From Venturia oleaginea (taxonomy: Eukaryota > Ascomycota > Dothideomycetes > Venturiales > Venturiaceae): DNA of 64,000 nt. The translations under genes and the position numbers were made by a program. The notes beneath the pieces were generated by a model, which was not told where the DNA came from, did no database searches, and was given only the letters and a program-made list of their open reading frames with translations. Position 1 is the first letter of the stretch. Each line of letters begins with the position of its first letter. This document shows positions 52,461-63,086 of the stretch, in pieces. The stretch spans positions 372,001 through 436,000 of the forward strand of contig JABMLP010000015.1 in assembly GCA_013176395.1 (NCBI GenBank), given 5' to 3'.

Positions 52461-53584
52461 TCAATTGTGAGTTGCAACACTATCCTGTAGCAAGAACCAT
52501 CCCGGGCGAGGCTGAACGGTGGTGGGGTTCAAGGAAGGGGTCATGCCCATGCTGCCTGCAACGACAATCGTAGAGCGCTCGGTGCCGTTTTCAAGGTGAA
52601 GCAGTTTCGCAGGGACGGTCAAGATCGACGTCGGAATATCCGTAACGCTGATGATGGGAAAGGCGATCTGATCTAAAATAATGCGATTACGGTTGCGTCC
52701 ATTGCGGGCATTGTCCTCGAAGTTCGTCATGCGCTTGCCTTTGCGGTCCAGAAGCAAAACGCCGCGAGCCAGCCCGACAACGTTTCCGTGTCCACGGAAC
52801 CATCCTTTCCATCAGCATGACATGCGTGAAGCCAGCAGTTGTGGAGTCCGGTTGGTCGAAGCATGCGATGAGGTTCTTGAGAACGGCAACTAGAAGGACA
52901 GACCACTGTGTGGCATCATCGCCATACTTGGGAAGTGCCCGAACTTGAGTCAAGATCTTCTCGTAATCTTGTTTCTGTCCTGTGAGTGTCACAGAAGGAA
53001 AGCCGCATCCACCCCAGCAACCGTGGTCGAAGAAGTTTTGGACGGTGCCCATCATGATCACCGAAGCCACGAAAAGGTCGTTGTCAGTCGTAGTCGTGAA
53101 GTCGGGAAGAAGCCATGTTCGAAGGGTGTCACCAACCATGTTGTCCTGGATAAGTTTTGTCATTCCTTGCGCAAGGTGACCCATACTGACACTCCAGATA
53201 GGCTGTGGGGAAATGTGGATAACCAGGTCTTTCTTGTCTTTGTATGCCACGAATTGGGTGCGAAGCTCTTCAGAATTCCCAGTGACGTATTGGCTGAACT
53301 GGGTTATGATTGCAAGCCCGATGTCATCCGGGCGAACAATAAGATGGAGGTATTGTTGAAACGCGCGAAGGATGCCGTGAACGAAACCGTTTCCGTAAGG
53401 AACCAAAGTGTTGTCGTCGTCGAGCTCGTCGAAAGAAGACTGAAGCATCGTCTTTCTTTCTCGCTCCTTGGATACCTTCGTGCCAGCTCTTGAAGGTACT
53501 AGTCACAACTTCGCTGTCTGATGTTGCTACTGGATCTTCGTTGCGGCCGACCAGATTTGGAGATGGCTTGATCGTCACCGGCAT
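52461..53584 (-). pseudogene. DUF4419-family protein with frameshifts
   Basis: The ATG at 53584 (MPVTIKPSPNLVG) matches the usual DUF4419 start. A frame change near 53450 leads to MLQSSFDELDDDNTLVPYGN, FSQYVTGNSEELRTQF and GCWGGCGFPSVTLTGQKQDY, hallmark phrases of the family. Near 52810 the coding text moves to a second frame (DTETLSGWLAAFCFW) and near 52750 to a third (DRKGKRMTNFEDN, then ISVTDIPTSILTVPAKL and VVAGSMGM). Three frame changes within a single conserved domain, none with clear splice sites, indicate decay. The function of the family is unknown. Confidence 0.75.
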
Positions 53585-54035
53585 CTTGATCTATGTAAAC
53601 GAGTTAGTGCTGTTGTTCGTGCTGTGTCAACCTACACGCATACCTGCCGAGCCTTTAGGCGTGTACAGTAGATGCTATATGAGATGTTGCTGTAGCACAA
53701 ATGATGATCACGCCGCGCCGAAATGGATCCGAGTGTTGAAGTGGAGTGTTACGCCAACAGCGATTTCAACAGCCCCAAAAGCACGAACCAAGGGCTTGTC
53801 CACCGAGCGTGCTTCTGCAGCCTGAATGAGGATGAGACCTAGTATCAGTAGAATTTTGGAAATCAATTTTCATACAACTTGTATCTCCACCTGAGAACAG
53901 AACTTCTCAATTATCAAGGAATATATTAAGACACACAACGCCGTGCCTCCAACGGGATGTTATGGCAAACCATCCTCTCCAGTTCAGCCCAATACTCACA
54001 CATTCTGCAACCAACCAGCCACGAACTCCCACGCC
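53585..54035. other. Intergenic spacer
   Basis: No gene recognised upstream of the DUF4419 pseudogene. Confidence 0.4.
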
Positions 54036-54398
54036 TTAGCCCCCAATATATGCACCTGGTTCTGAATCACCGGGCTCTATCAACACCAATAAACCACACC
54101 CATCACCACCGAAAAACTTCGCGTACGTCAAAAGGGTGCGGTAGCGAGGTTGGCGCTCATATCCTAAGCTCGTCATGAAACTAGGAACCTCCAAAAGGAT
54201 CTCGCGAGCAAGATCGATGGCGATAAAAGCAGTGGTGAAGAGCCAAAACAGGAACAAGAATGTTGATATGTCGTTGAAGCCAAGTTCTTGGTGCCCAGGA
54301 ATCGCTTCCCGCAGTTGCTGAGCTTGTTCTTCGAGAAGATTGAGGGCCAACCAAGTTAGAAGGACCTTCATAAGGGGAGCAAAGATACATCGTGACAT
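54036..54398 (-). CDS. Small putative membrane protein
   Basis: ATG at 54398, 120 residues, not recognised. Two hydrophobic segments could span a membrane: about 10-22 (KVLLTWLALNLL) and about 46-62 (STFLFLFWLFTTAFIAI). The C-terminal YERQPRYRTLLTYAKFFGGD is followed by a short hydrophobic patch. The general pattern resembles small fungal proteins of terpenoid-cluster type, but no diagnostic motif is present. A (GA)n tract lies just upstream at about 54450-54465. An upstream exon cannot be excluded. Confidence 0.45.
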   Translation of the reverse strand: MSRCIFAPLMKVLLTWLALNLLEEQAQQLREAIPGHQELGFNDISTFLFLFWLFTTAFIAIDLAREILLEVPSFMTSLGYERQPRYRTLLTYAKFFGGDGCGLLVLIEPGDSEPGAYIGG

Positions 54399-54887
54399 GG
54401 TGAGAAATTGCTGTTCGCCTACAAACAGACCTGTTGTGATTGTGAACGGAGAGAGAGAGAGAGAGATCTTCTTCGGTCTGGATAAAGATTGGAGACTCTG
54501 GATGAGGTTAGCTACGAGCACCCAAGAATCGTGATGTCTCGTATACCTTTCGAAGAACCAGTGCTGGTAAGATGAACGAGAAAATCGAAGTAACTGGCAG
54601 ACCGAGTTCGAAAGATGGAAATAAGTTATCAAAGGGCAACAGATTAACTAGACGAAGGGTGATATGATGATGTTGATGAAGGCATATGAACTGAAGGACG
54701 CTATTCCAAACCAACTTGGTGTTTCTATATCAGCGCAAGCCTTTTGCCTATAGCAAATTCTTGGACAGCAAACCATTTCTAGCAACGAACAGATTATGCC
54801 TTTAGCCGAAATCATCCAAGATGGAAGGGAAAAATAAACAAAACAATGGGTATCTCGCGAACAAGAAAATCCAACGCACCAACACCC

Positions 54888-55957
54888 TCAATTCTTTCTC
54901 GCCTTCCTCGCTCCAGATTTCCCTCGCATCCTTTCTCCAACACCGCCTATGAAATTGCCGGCATTATCACCCGTCTCCAACAGCTTTCCAGATCCGTCTC
55001 TTTTGTTCCACTCAGCTTTCATATCATCGAGGAGATCTGAACCAACACTAGTCCCGCTAACCCAATCAACAAGTCCAAAGCTGCTTAAATTGCCCTCGCC
55101 CTTGGACAGAAAATGCCCTTCAACCCTGTGAGCCATACCAGGCAGTATAATTCCAGATGGAAGTAGAGCAGTTGAGTATCCTGAATAGGAAATTGTGTCT
55201 GCTAACGTCGCTACCGATAACGCGAAGAGGAAGGGTAGAATATGGACGCGTAGGGCGATTGCTGGGAGGTATAGAGGTACCCAATGGTGGATGAGATAGC
55301 AGATTGGATGGTCATATGAAGCTGCTAAGGTGAATGGAACTGGTAAGGTATGTTGCCATGCCATGTGTAGTTTCGTGAAGGGCGAACGAGGCGAGTGGAG
55401 GATATATCGGTGGATGGGGTATTGAAGCGTCTGTCATACTGGTCAGCGGAGGATAGTCAAACATACTATGATAAACTTACTCCACGTATCGCTAGCAGCA
55501 GTGCGAGCGATTTCAGTATCTCATACGGCATTGGCATGGTCTTTGACAAACTTAGCGCATGCCTTGTAAGCAATACCTTCGTCAAAACCGTCTCCAAGCC
55601 CCCCAATAACGCGACTCCAAGCGCGACATTGAAGACGCTCCATCCTACGATCTTGGCGATACGTTTTCTCGCGCCTCTTCCACGTCGAACCGGGAGACTG
55701 AGATGTCCATGGGTCTTTACAGCAGACGCAAGGCCTGGAACTCCGGCGTCAAGGCCGAGAAACAGCAAGCCAGGAAGTACGTACAGTAGAAGCTGTATCA
55801 GACTTATCCCAATGATCTCTACTTGGAGAGGTGGATGTGTGAGAAGAAGAATGTACCAATTTAAGGTGAAGAAGAGGAGATTCATGGAGGTGCCATAGGA
55901 TGTGAAAGCAGGAAGCGCGAAGAAGGAGAGTAACGGGAGAGAGATGGCGGCACCCAT
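54888..55957 (-). CDS. Fatty acid hydroxylase/sterol desaturase superfamily
   Basis: Two exons, 55957-55481 and 55430-54888, with a 50-nt intron (GTAAGT...ACAG); 339 residues. The N-terminal half has about three hydrophobic spans (LPLLSFFALPAF, LLFFTLNWYILLL, LIQLLLYVLPGLLFLGL). The intron joins RG to TLQYPIHRYILHS, giving the first His box HRYILH (about 166-171). Then HMAWQHTLPVPF, SYDHPICYLIHHW and, late, MAHRVEGHFL supply the other histidines of the di-iron site. The C-terminal tail is charged. These ER enzymes oxidise sterols, fatty acids or other lipids; the substrate is unknown. Its neighbour on the same strand, 2 kb upstream, is the DMATS prenyltransferase, so a role in modifying a secondary metabolite is conceivable. 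Confidence 0.82.
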
Positions 55958-56735
55958 TGTGGAGAGTTGGGCGAATATTGGTGTGGTTGGAGGCGTATGT
56001 AATGAAGATACATGGTGGGCCGGACGAGGCTGAGATAAACAAACATCTGGTGTTGAGAATCTGGGTTGCGACAGGAGATGACGTACGCGTCGCTTTGCCA
56101 AGTAATCGGTTCACGTGATCCCCTACACCTCCCGTCTTGCTCGAGTTTCTCCTTTTTCCCAAACAGTGAAACATTTGTTTCCATCTTCCCTTCATCTCAT
56201 CGAGGTGGATTACTATATCCTTTGTACCTATCGCCAATTCGCTTGGTTGCCTCTAGTCGCCATCCCTCTACATCTCCAAGATATAGCGAGGGTGTCCGTA
56301 TATACTGCATGTTAACTTGCGGATGTGGGGGATAAATACTGCATATAGGTAAGTACGGTGTTGGAAGAAGAGATTTCGAGTTAATTTTTATACGAGAAGG
56401 TAGAGAAGACTAGATTCTATTGGTTTATCATCTACGTTTTCACTTCTCCCTCTCTACTACTTCGTTTTATTATAAGGGAAGAAGGAGAAACTAGGGGGAT
56501 TTCTTTACGAGGCGGGGGAAAGGCTAGGGAGAATCGGACGATACTACTGTGTATATACGCCGGAACCCCTACGAAGATCAATAATATGCAATTGCCATTC
56601 GGCCCGAAACGACTGTATTTACGGTCACCCTTTGTACATTCCCTTCTTCCACCCGTTCACACACAAGCAGTTTGATATCCACGCTCTCCTCGTTTGTCGA
56701 TCGCAGATACTTAAATCTCTATTCTAAACGTCTCT
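55958..56735. other. Intergenic spacer
   Basis: 5' flank of the hydroxylase gene. No ORF, repeat or regulatory motif was recognised with confidence. Confidence 0.4.
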
Positions 56736-57652
56736 ATGGCTGTTAGCCTCATAGCTGATCTTCCCGTCGAGCTGACGATGGATATCACCATCAGTCTCGC
56801 AATTTCGCCATGTCTCTCGCAACATGAATCAAGTTTCGTTCCCCGTATTCAAATCGTACTTCCAAACCGTCCAGGCTGTATTCACACACCCTGGTTTATA
56901 ATGGCTTATCGACATATCTCAACAGCAAGATCTAGCAAATTCTGTAAAGCATCTACGCCTAGTCCTCCCTCAGATCTATGCCAAGACATCTTCAATCGAC
57001 CATGGGCCCACACGAGAAAGGGCAGTTTTGCGCAAAAAAATCTAAATTAGCTATCGCAGTTTCAAGATTCGAAAACTGCTACAGTATTGGAACCGAGCCA
57101 ATAAAGGATTCACTAGGGCCTTTGGCTTGGTTAAAAAGCGGAAGTAGAAGATTCCGTCGCAGAAAATTTGCCATTCAACCATGATCTGAACAGTCTGGAG
57201 TACCTCAATCTGAGGGATGTGCCCAACATTGACCTGATTTCTCTAAGAGATTGTGATGGTTCCCAGCCATGAATGAGCTCGAGACCAAGGTTAGTAGTCA
57301 TCAAAATCAACTCACATATCTCCCAGGCATCATCAGACGTCAACCGGCATTGCAAACAGTTCGTCTTTCCTTCGCTTACCAATCCGCGGAAATTTGTGCC
57401 TCCTTTGCAAAATGTTTTCGCATTTACAAATAGCTACAAGTATTCTGCTTGCAATTTCATGATATTATCGACCCTTTCAATGTATATCAACCCTTGGCCG
57501 ACGACTGCACGGATACTGGAGATCTTGATACCTTGGCAAGTTTCAGCCGTGCCGAACTCGAGGAACCCCATATTCTCGAGAACTTTGATTTTGACGCGTT
57601 CCTACACAGCACAGACGATGATGCTGAATTGGCGATATTGACTTCATGTTAG
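56736..57652 (+). pseudogene. Decayed F-box/LRR-like gene
   Basis: An ATG at 56736 gives SLIADLPVELTMDI, like the start of a fungal F-box domain, but the text loses structure. Further on one frame reads NSLEYLNLRDVPNIDLISL, a leucine-rich-repeat pattern (about 57189-57270), another reads QPALQTVRLSFAYQSAEICA (about 57340-57405), and a third ends in ENFDFDAFLHSTDDDAE before a TAG at 57650-57652. Several frame changes and stops separate the parts. The order fits an F-box/LRR protein, now a relic; the acidic tail may be from the same or another gene. Confidence 0.4.
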
Positions 57653-58012
57653 TATTCGATTCGATGATGGTGGCGTTATCGAAAATGGTATTATCCAAGG
57701 GAATGATGGCATTGGAGCTAAAGCAAACGAAAACAAACTCACGCCTTATAGATTCCACACCACGATGGAGAACCAGATCTAGATCTCCCGCCGCTCGCTC
57801 TCCATGCATGAAACAAACCAAGTCCGGTATACCCACTCCATAATTCCAGCCGTAAAAAACCAACTGTAAGTCGCTCAAGAGATATTCAATCGGATGATTC
57901 TCGAACTAGATCTACGATTACCTTTTCAACCACATCAAGCAATCCATTCCTGAAGATGGTAGAGAAGATCCAACATCATGATACCAAGAGAACAATTCCA
58001 GCCGTTAGTCAT
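57653..58012. other. Intergenic spacer
   Basis: 3' flank of the DMATS gene; nothing recognised. Confidence 0.4.
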
Positions 58013-59588
58013 CTAATCCAGCAAATGCCGCTGCGTCGCAACTCCCGTTCCAATTAGCTTTCCAGTTCCATCTCGTTCTTCTCCAGTGGAAAAAATCATG
58101 GTATTGTAATACATGGTAACGTATGGTCCTGCCTTGGTGTATGAAAGACCAATGTAGGAATGTCGGCCGATTGTTTCAGAGAAGTCTTGGCTGGGACTTG
58201 ATAATGTTAGTCGATCATTAGATCCAAGAATGGATGCAGCTAATAAGAGAGGCCAGGTCAATCCATCGATTCCCTCCCCTCTTTTTGCGAGTCAAAGAAA
58301 TGGGGTTTGGACAACTTGGCCAGAAATCCAAATTGCTATCGGCACCTGATTGAGAAGTGCGAACACGACCGAACTGTCCAAGGAGAGAAGTAGAATGAGA
58401 AACTTACAACGCCTTCCGAATACTTTCCACATACTCGTCAGCCAATTTCGGCCATCCACACCACCGGAAGAAATCGCTCAGACCACGAGCAATCCTAAGA
58501 TCGGTCCCACCATAGTGAGGTATAGGGATATATACCTTGGGTCTGGGAACAGTATCGTCATGCCTCAATTCAAAGTTGAAGATGAGACCGGCAGTACGAT
58601 GACTACTACGCGGGAGTATCTCTTCATCTCTGGAAGACAATCCGAGGATATGGAGGTAGAAGAATTTGACTAGAGCAAGACCCTTCAAGATCAGGTTGTC
58701 AGTCTCGGGGGACAAGGTGTTGCCCAAAGTCCAAATCTCCTCCAGTCTCGCAAAAGAAGTATCTTTTGTCCGCAGATATAATTTGAAGCGTGATTCCTTA
58801 GGCTTTACAGCATCAAAAGCTAACATTTCAAGTTGAAGTACACTTTTGTCTTCTTGGATGGCCTTTTCACGATCAAGGAAATCACAAGTTTTTCGAAAAG
58901 ATGGGGTCAGAGCGAGTCCAAGCTCTTTCTCCAGGCAGTATACTGCATCCGTGACTACCAAGCCAGGAGACTTGTCCAGAAATAGCGAGATCGGAACGGG
59001 ACAGAAGTAGACTTTGGGAATTGGCTCAACGTTTGGATCCTGGGGGAGATCGAAAGCGATGAAATCTGACGATGTATGCTCGTTAGAGGCCATCTTGGAC
59101 AAAATAGCTTGAGAATATACTGATTCATATTCAACGTGAAGATATTTTCGGAGGTGGTTCCATAATTGGGAGTTTACGCCTCGCTCAGCTGAGAGGCGCA
59201 ACATGACGCGCTTGGGCTCATCCTGGTTGAAAGGATCACTTGTCGTTCCTGCTCCGGGACCGATGGGCTCGTATCCGAGTCTGACAAACATTGTGCTGTT
59301 CGCCTCGTCCATGCCCGAGATATTCCAGCTGAATTCTACTGGAGAGAAGTCGTCACAGCAGAAGCTATCGAAGTGCGGCACTAGCATACCAGTCTTTGCA
59401 GATTTTGTTGGAACGGGACCTAAGTGCGACACGACGAAGTCGTTGACGAAGAGTCCGAACTTTTTCTGGGCCTCTTTGGAGTATCCTGCACTCTGCATCA
59501 GGGAGATGAGTGGTGGCAAGATCCGGGAAGGCCAGAACTCGATATTCTTATCTTGAGAAGCAGCGGCCAAAGACTGGATATCGTCCAT
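58013..59588 (-). CDS. DMATS-type aromatic prenyltransferase
   Basis: ATG at 59588. Exon 1 is 59588-58408 and exon 2 is 58196-58013, joined over a 211-nt intron (GTAAGT...CTAACATTATCAAG); 454 residues, the usual length. Family signs are FGLFVNDFVVSHLGP (about 45-59), FCCDDFSPVEFSWN, VMLRLSAERGVN, FDLPQDPNVEPIPKVYFCPV, SRFKLYLRT, and PKVYIPIPHYGGTDLRIAR near the end of exon 1. Exon 2 supplies HSYIGLSYTKAGPYVTMYYN, the typical last beta strands of the ABBA barrel. Such soluble enzymes transfer dimethylallyl or longer prenyl groups to indoles, tryptophan or other aromatics. The substrate cannot be predicted. It lies within 13 kb of the SidA-like gene; no NRPS or PKS is in the window. Confidence 0.87.
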
Positions 59589-60046
59589 TGCGTTGATCTA
59601 TGGAGTCATTGGAATAAGAGCTTTCAAGAAACGAAAAAGACTGACTGACAAGCGTCTTGCACTCTTTCTGAGAGGCTGCCTTTACATATCAAGTAGTGGT
59701 CTCTTATCATTCTCCTTCGTATTTTGGGTAGGTGTCGCGAGATGCAGACCAGGCTCGCTGCAGTCAGCTGGGCACAGCATGGTCTCATACCAGTACGGAG
59801 CTACACTGTGGATCCGTTCGCTCACATTTGAGAGATACCACCATTCTCCCTCTCAATTTAAATTACACAACCTCTTAATTGATATGAGAGGTATTCGAAT
59901 ATCGTCTTCTATTGTTTCATCCTCAACAGCATCAAGAGCTGAGTGGATCTTGGCCTTCTGCGCGTCAATCTTATCCCCTGCGACAACAGTTAGCACACAG
60001 GCTACGACAGGTGGATCAGAATCTGACGTGGGCAAGCAAGCAAAAG
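59589..60046. other. 5' flank of the DMATS gene
   Basis: Divergent space between DMATS and the hypothetical ORF. A plus-strand ORF (59886-60052) ending in GSESDVGKQAKDA with a GTAAGT donor could be a first exon of the next gene, but no frame-consistent acceptor was found. Confidence 0.35.
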
Positions 60047-60679
60047 ATGCGTAAGTGGAGGGACTTGGACACGACCGATAAGGCGACAGTTATTGCTAAA
60101 GACAATGTGGCCATACAGCCAGAGGGCTGGAGTGGAGGCCACACTTGGGAACTTGTGCACAACGCATGGATGGACTACCAGCTCTATCACGCGGATGAAG
60201 AATGGAAAAACCAAGGATTTGACCAAGGGCACAGCGGAAAATTCAGCCAGGCACGAGGAGCCACAAGAACCAGGGACAACTTACAATCTGCCTTGGATAA
60301 AATCAAATCACAGCTGCGGTCGGAACCAACACACGCAGAGCATTTCCCCGAGGCCACATCAATGCGACACTCGAGGTTGGAGGAGCGACAGCGTTTGCAA
60401 GGCAATGGCATGATGCTACCGAAAGACCAGATGCGCGAGGCACGGGAAGAGCGAGACAGCTTTGAAGACGAGGCCTTCGGCATGGTTAAAGGATTGATGA
60501 AGGATAACATAAGAACCCCAGGGAGCTCACAAACCTTAAGTACCGAGACAGGACGTCAGGTGATTGATAAGCAAAGACAAGGTTTCGGGACGACAACCTA
60601 TGGAGGGGAGGGTAGTGTTACAGATCACCTCAAGACCGAAGAGCAGGGGCAACGGGACTTGCAGAGGATGGTTGGATAA
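60047..60679 (+). CDS. Hypothetical protein, 3' end replaced by a repeat
   Basis: The ATG at 60047 (MRKWRDLDTTDKATVIAKDN) opens a hydrophilic frame with GWSGGHTWELVHNAWMDYQL, TRTRDNLQSALDKIKSQLRS and LPKDQMREAREERDSF. No domain recognised; the charged helices suggest a soluble or coiled protein. From 60616 the reading frame runs into the LTR-like repeat (TDHLKTEEQGQRDLQ) and stops at 60679, so the natural C-terminus is probably lost. An upstream exon is possible. Confidence 0.4.
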   Translation: MRKWRDLDTTDKATVIAKDNVAIQPEGWSGGHTWELVHNAWMDYQLYHADEEWKNQGFDQGHSGKFSQARGATRTRDNLQSALDKIKSQLRSEPTHAEHFPEATSMRHSRLEERQRLQGNGMMLPKDQMREAREERDSFEDEAFGMVKGLMKDNIRTPGSSQTLSTETGRQVIDKQRQGFGTTTYGGEGSVTDHLKTEEQGQRDLQRMVG

Positions 60680-61698
60680 CAAGAAGTTGTTGTTAGGACT
60701 GATGTGGAGTGGAATCCGTTGGGCGCACAAGAGGGGACTGGTGCAACCAGGTCAGTCCTAAGAGAGAATAGTACGTGCAGGAGTCACGTGATATTCCCAC
60801 AGTTCCCACAGCACTTGGCATTGCCCACAGTGTGGGAAGTGTGGGAAGAGCCAAGAGGTGTGGGAATACACCTTGGCACCCAGAACCAGAAGGGTATATA
60901 GGGAGGACGTTGGACGGACTTTCCTTTCTCTCTTCGTGGTTATCTCATGTTATGTTTCTCACATAGGAGCTTCTTCAACCTACTACAGTAACGACCTTTT
61001 ACTTAGATAACCTGAGCAAGGAAAGGTACTTAAGGTAAGTACTTCCAGACTGATATTGCCCTTACCCCAAACCCGCGGACCAGAACAAGAGAACACAGGC
61101 GTCAAGAAGGTCTTGACATAATCAACTGTGTTGAGAAACGAGTTCCCCGTAACACTGTGTTCTCTTGTTCTGGTCCGCGGGTTTGGGGTAAGGGCAATAT
61201 CAGTCTGGAAGTACTTACCTTAAGTACCTTTCCTTGCTCAGGTTATCTAAGTAAAAGGTCGTTACTGTAGTAGGTTGAAGAAGCTCCTATGTGAGAAACA
61301 TAACATGAGATAACCACGAAGAGAGAAAGGAAAGTCCGTCCAACGTCCTCCCTATATACCCTTCTGGTTCTGGGTGCCAAGGTGTATTCCCACACCTCTT
61401 GGCTCTTCCCACACTTCCCACACTGTGGGCAATGCCAAGTGCTGTGGGAACTGTGGGAATATCACGTGACTCCTGCACGTACTATTCTCTCTTAGGACTG
61501 ACCTGGTTGCACCAGTCCCCTCTTGTGCGCCCAACGGATTCCACTCCACATCAGTCCTAACAACAACTTCTTGTTATCCAACCATCCTCTGCAAGTCCCG
61601 TTGCCCCTGCTCTTCGGTCTTGAGGTGATCTGTAACACACAGGTGTCAAGAAGGTCTTGACATAATCAACTGTGTTGAGAAACGAGTTCCCCGTAACA
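60616..61698. repeat. Palindromic array of LTR-like repeats
   Basis: A 483-bp body (60616-61098, starting TGTTACAGATCACC) is followed by a 56-nt tail ending CCCCGTAACA (61099-61154), then the same body in inverted orientation (61155-61637, also 483 nt), then the tail again in its first orientation (ending GTAACA at 61698). The two bodies are nearly identical. Each has TTCCCACA repeats, the palindrome CCCACAGTGTGGG and a TATA-like GGTATATAGGG. No target-site duplication is evident. Confidence 0.85.
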
Positions 61699-63086
61699 AC
61701 TAACTTGGTGTACAGAATAGCTTCTAAGAGCAGGAGCGGGAAGCCGTAGTATTGAGATATCTTATGAATCAGACCTCGTTGGGTTACGTGCTCAGATTTA
61801 CTCTTACCTCATAAGCGCCCGCTCCCAAAAAGATAGCTGTACGTAGTACAGAGCGACTCGTGGGTAGTCTCCTGCTAGAGCAAAAAAAAAAAAAAAGAAA
61901 CCCTAATTTATAAGGTATTTACCAAGTACTATACTACCTATCTGATTTACGTACAATCTAGCTCATAACTCGAATAGCCTCCCCCAGCCTACCGTGGCCT
62001 CGGCCCCCAATTCCGTAGAATCCACAATCCGTATCCTATCTACGCGGTAACTCAAATGAAAAAATGAAATAAAAAAATTCACAATCGATTAAGCAACTCA
62101 ACTCTCCAAGACTGCTTATCAGGAAGTAACCGGAAGATCCAGTTTCGACGCGAAGGCAACGGGAAGATCCCGTCCCCGTCCTTTAGTAATCCTTAGAATA
62201 CAGGGTAGGTGTAAGGAGAGAAGTATCGCCAAACCGCCTACTCGCCTCCACAAATCCTACCAGCCAACGCCTTTTACCCGGTACGAGCCCCATGCAAGGA
62301 AATAGACCAAATATTTGCTCCGACAGAGGGGGACATGGGAAAAAAGATAGATCGCGCCCCCAGCCACACAACCCGGACACGAAAAGCGGGAGCGATCGCA
62401 CCCCCAGACGCGAAAACAGCATGAATAGCGGGACTCCGACGGGAGGCAGAAACCCAAACGGTAGAAACTCATAGACGCCCGATGACCCAGCGCCATCTAC
62501 TCTAGAATATTCAGGCGGCGGCGCAGCGCAAGGTTTAGACTCCCGAACTATCTATTCCACCAAGTTACGAAACAAGAAAGTCGTTTGGATGTTCATGTTC
62601 CCCCTTCCCACGGACTGTCTGTACAAGGACCAGGCGGTATTCTTTCTACGCACGCCTGGATGAGATCTACGCCTACGAAACGCCGGGGTCGGAGTTTCCT
62701 TATAAAATTCATGCCAAGTATCAACGTTTTTCCCGTCGGCACAGCCGTACAATATTCAAACGGCGGGATCTTCTTGGGTTTCCACTCCCAGTAGAGGGGG
62801 ACGGGAGTTCCAGACGCTCACTTCAAGGGCGGATACCTACTTCTACTCCTAGCACGAGCGAAATAAAGTTTCAAACGGCGGCAATGAGATTTTTCCATCT
62901 TCCTCTCCTAAATAGAACAACAACCCATTGCACGACATCAGGCGCCAAGTTTACCCGTAATAATAAACACAATTCACAATCGCGATGAAGCTGTAAGTGG
63001 AAATATCCATCGCACTCTCCTGTATAAGTCATCGAACAAGGAAAGCAGAGAAGAGTCTATCCATGCATCGCACACTAGACGACCAT
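61699..63086. other. Gene-free stretch
   Basis: No supported gene in 1.4 kb. A run of 15 A (61881-61895) and a repeated CGGGAAGATCC/CCGGAAGATCC motif near 62130-62170 were noted. A patch near 61750 (ATCTTATGAATCAGACC) resembles the outer terminal repeat of the DNA element at 13637, so part may be transposon debris. Confidence 0.45.

Noticed and set aside
59593..60054. Plus-strand ORF of 153 codons opposite the DMATS 5' flank
   Set aside because: Its start is not ATG, its first half is intergenic-looking and no splice to a downstream frame works.
61881..61895. Run of 15 A considered as a LINE or pseudogene poly(A) tail
   Set aside because: No retroelement or processed gene sequence precedes it on either strand and no target-site duplication is seen.
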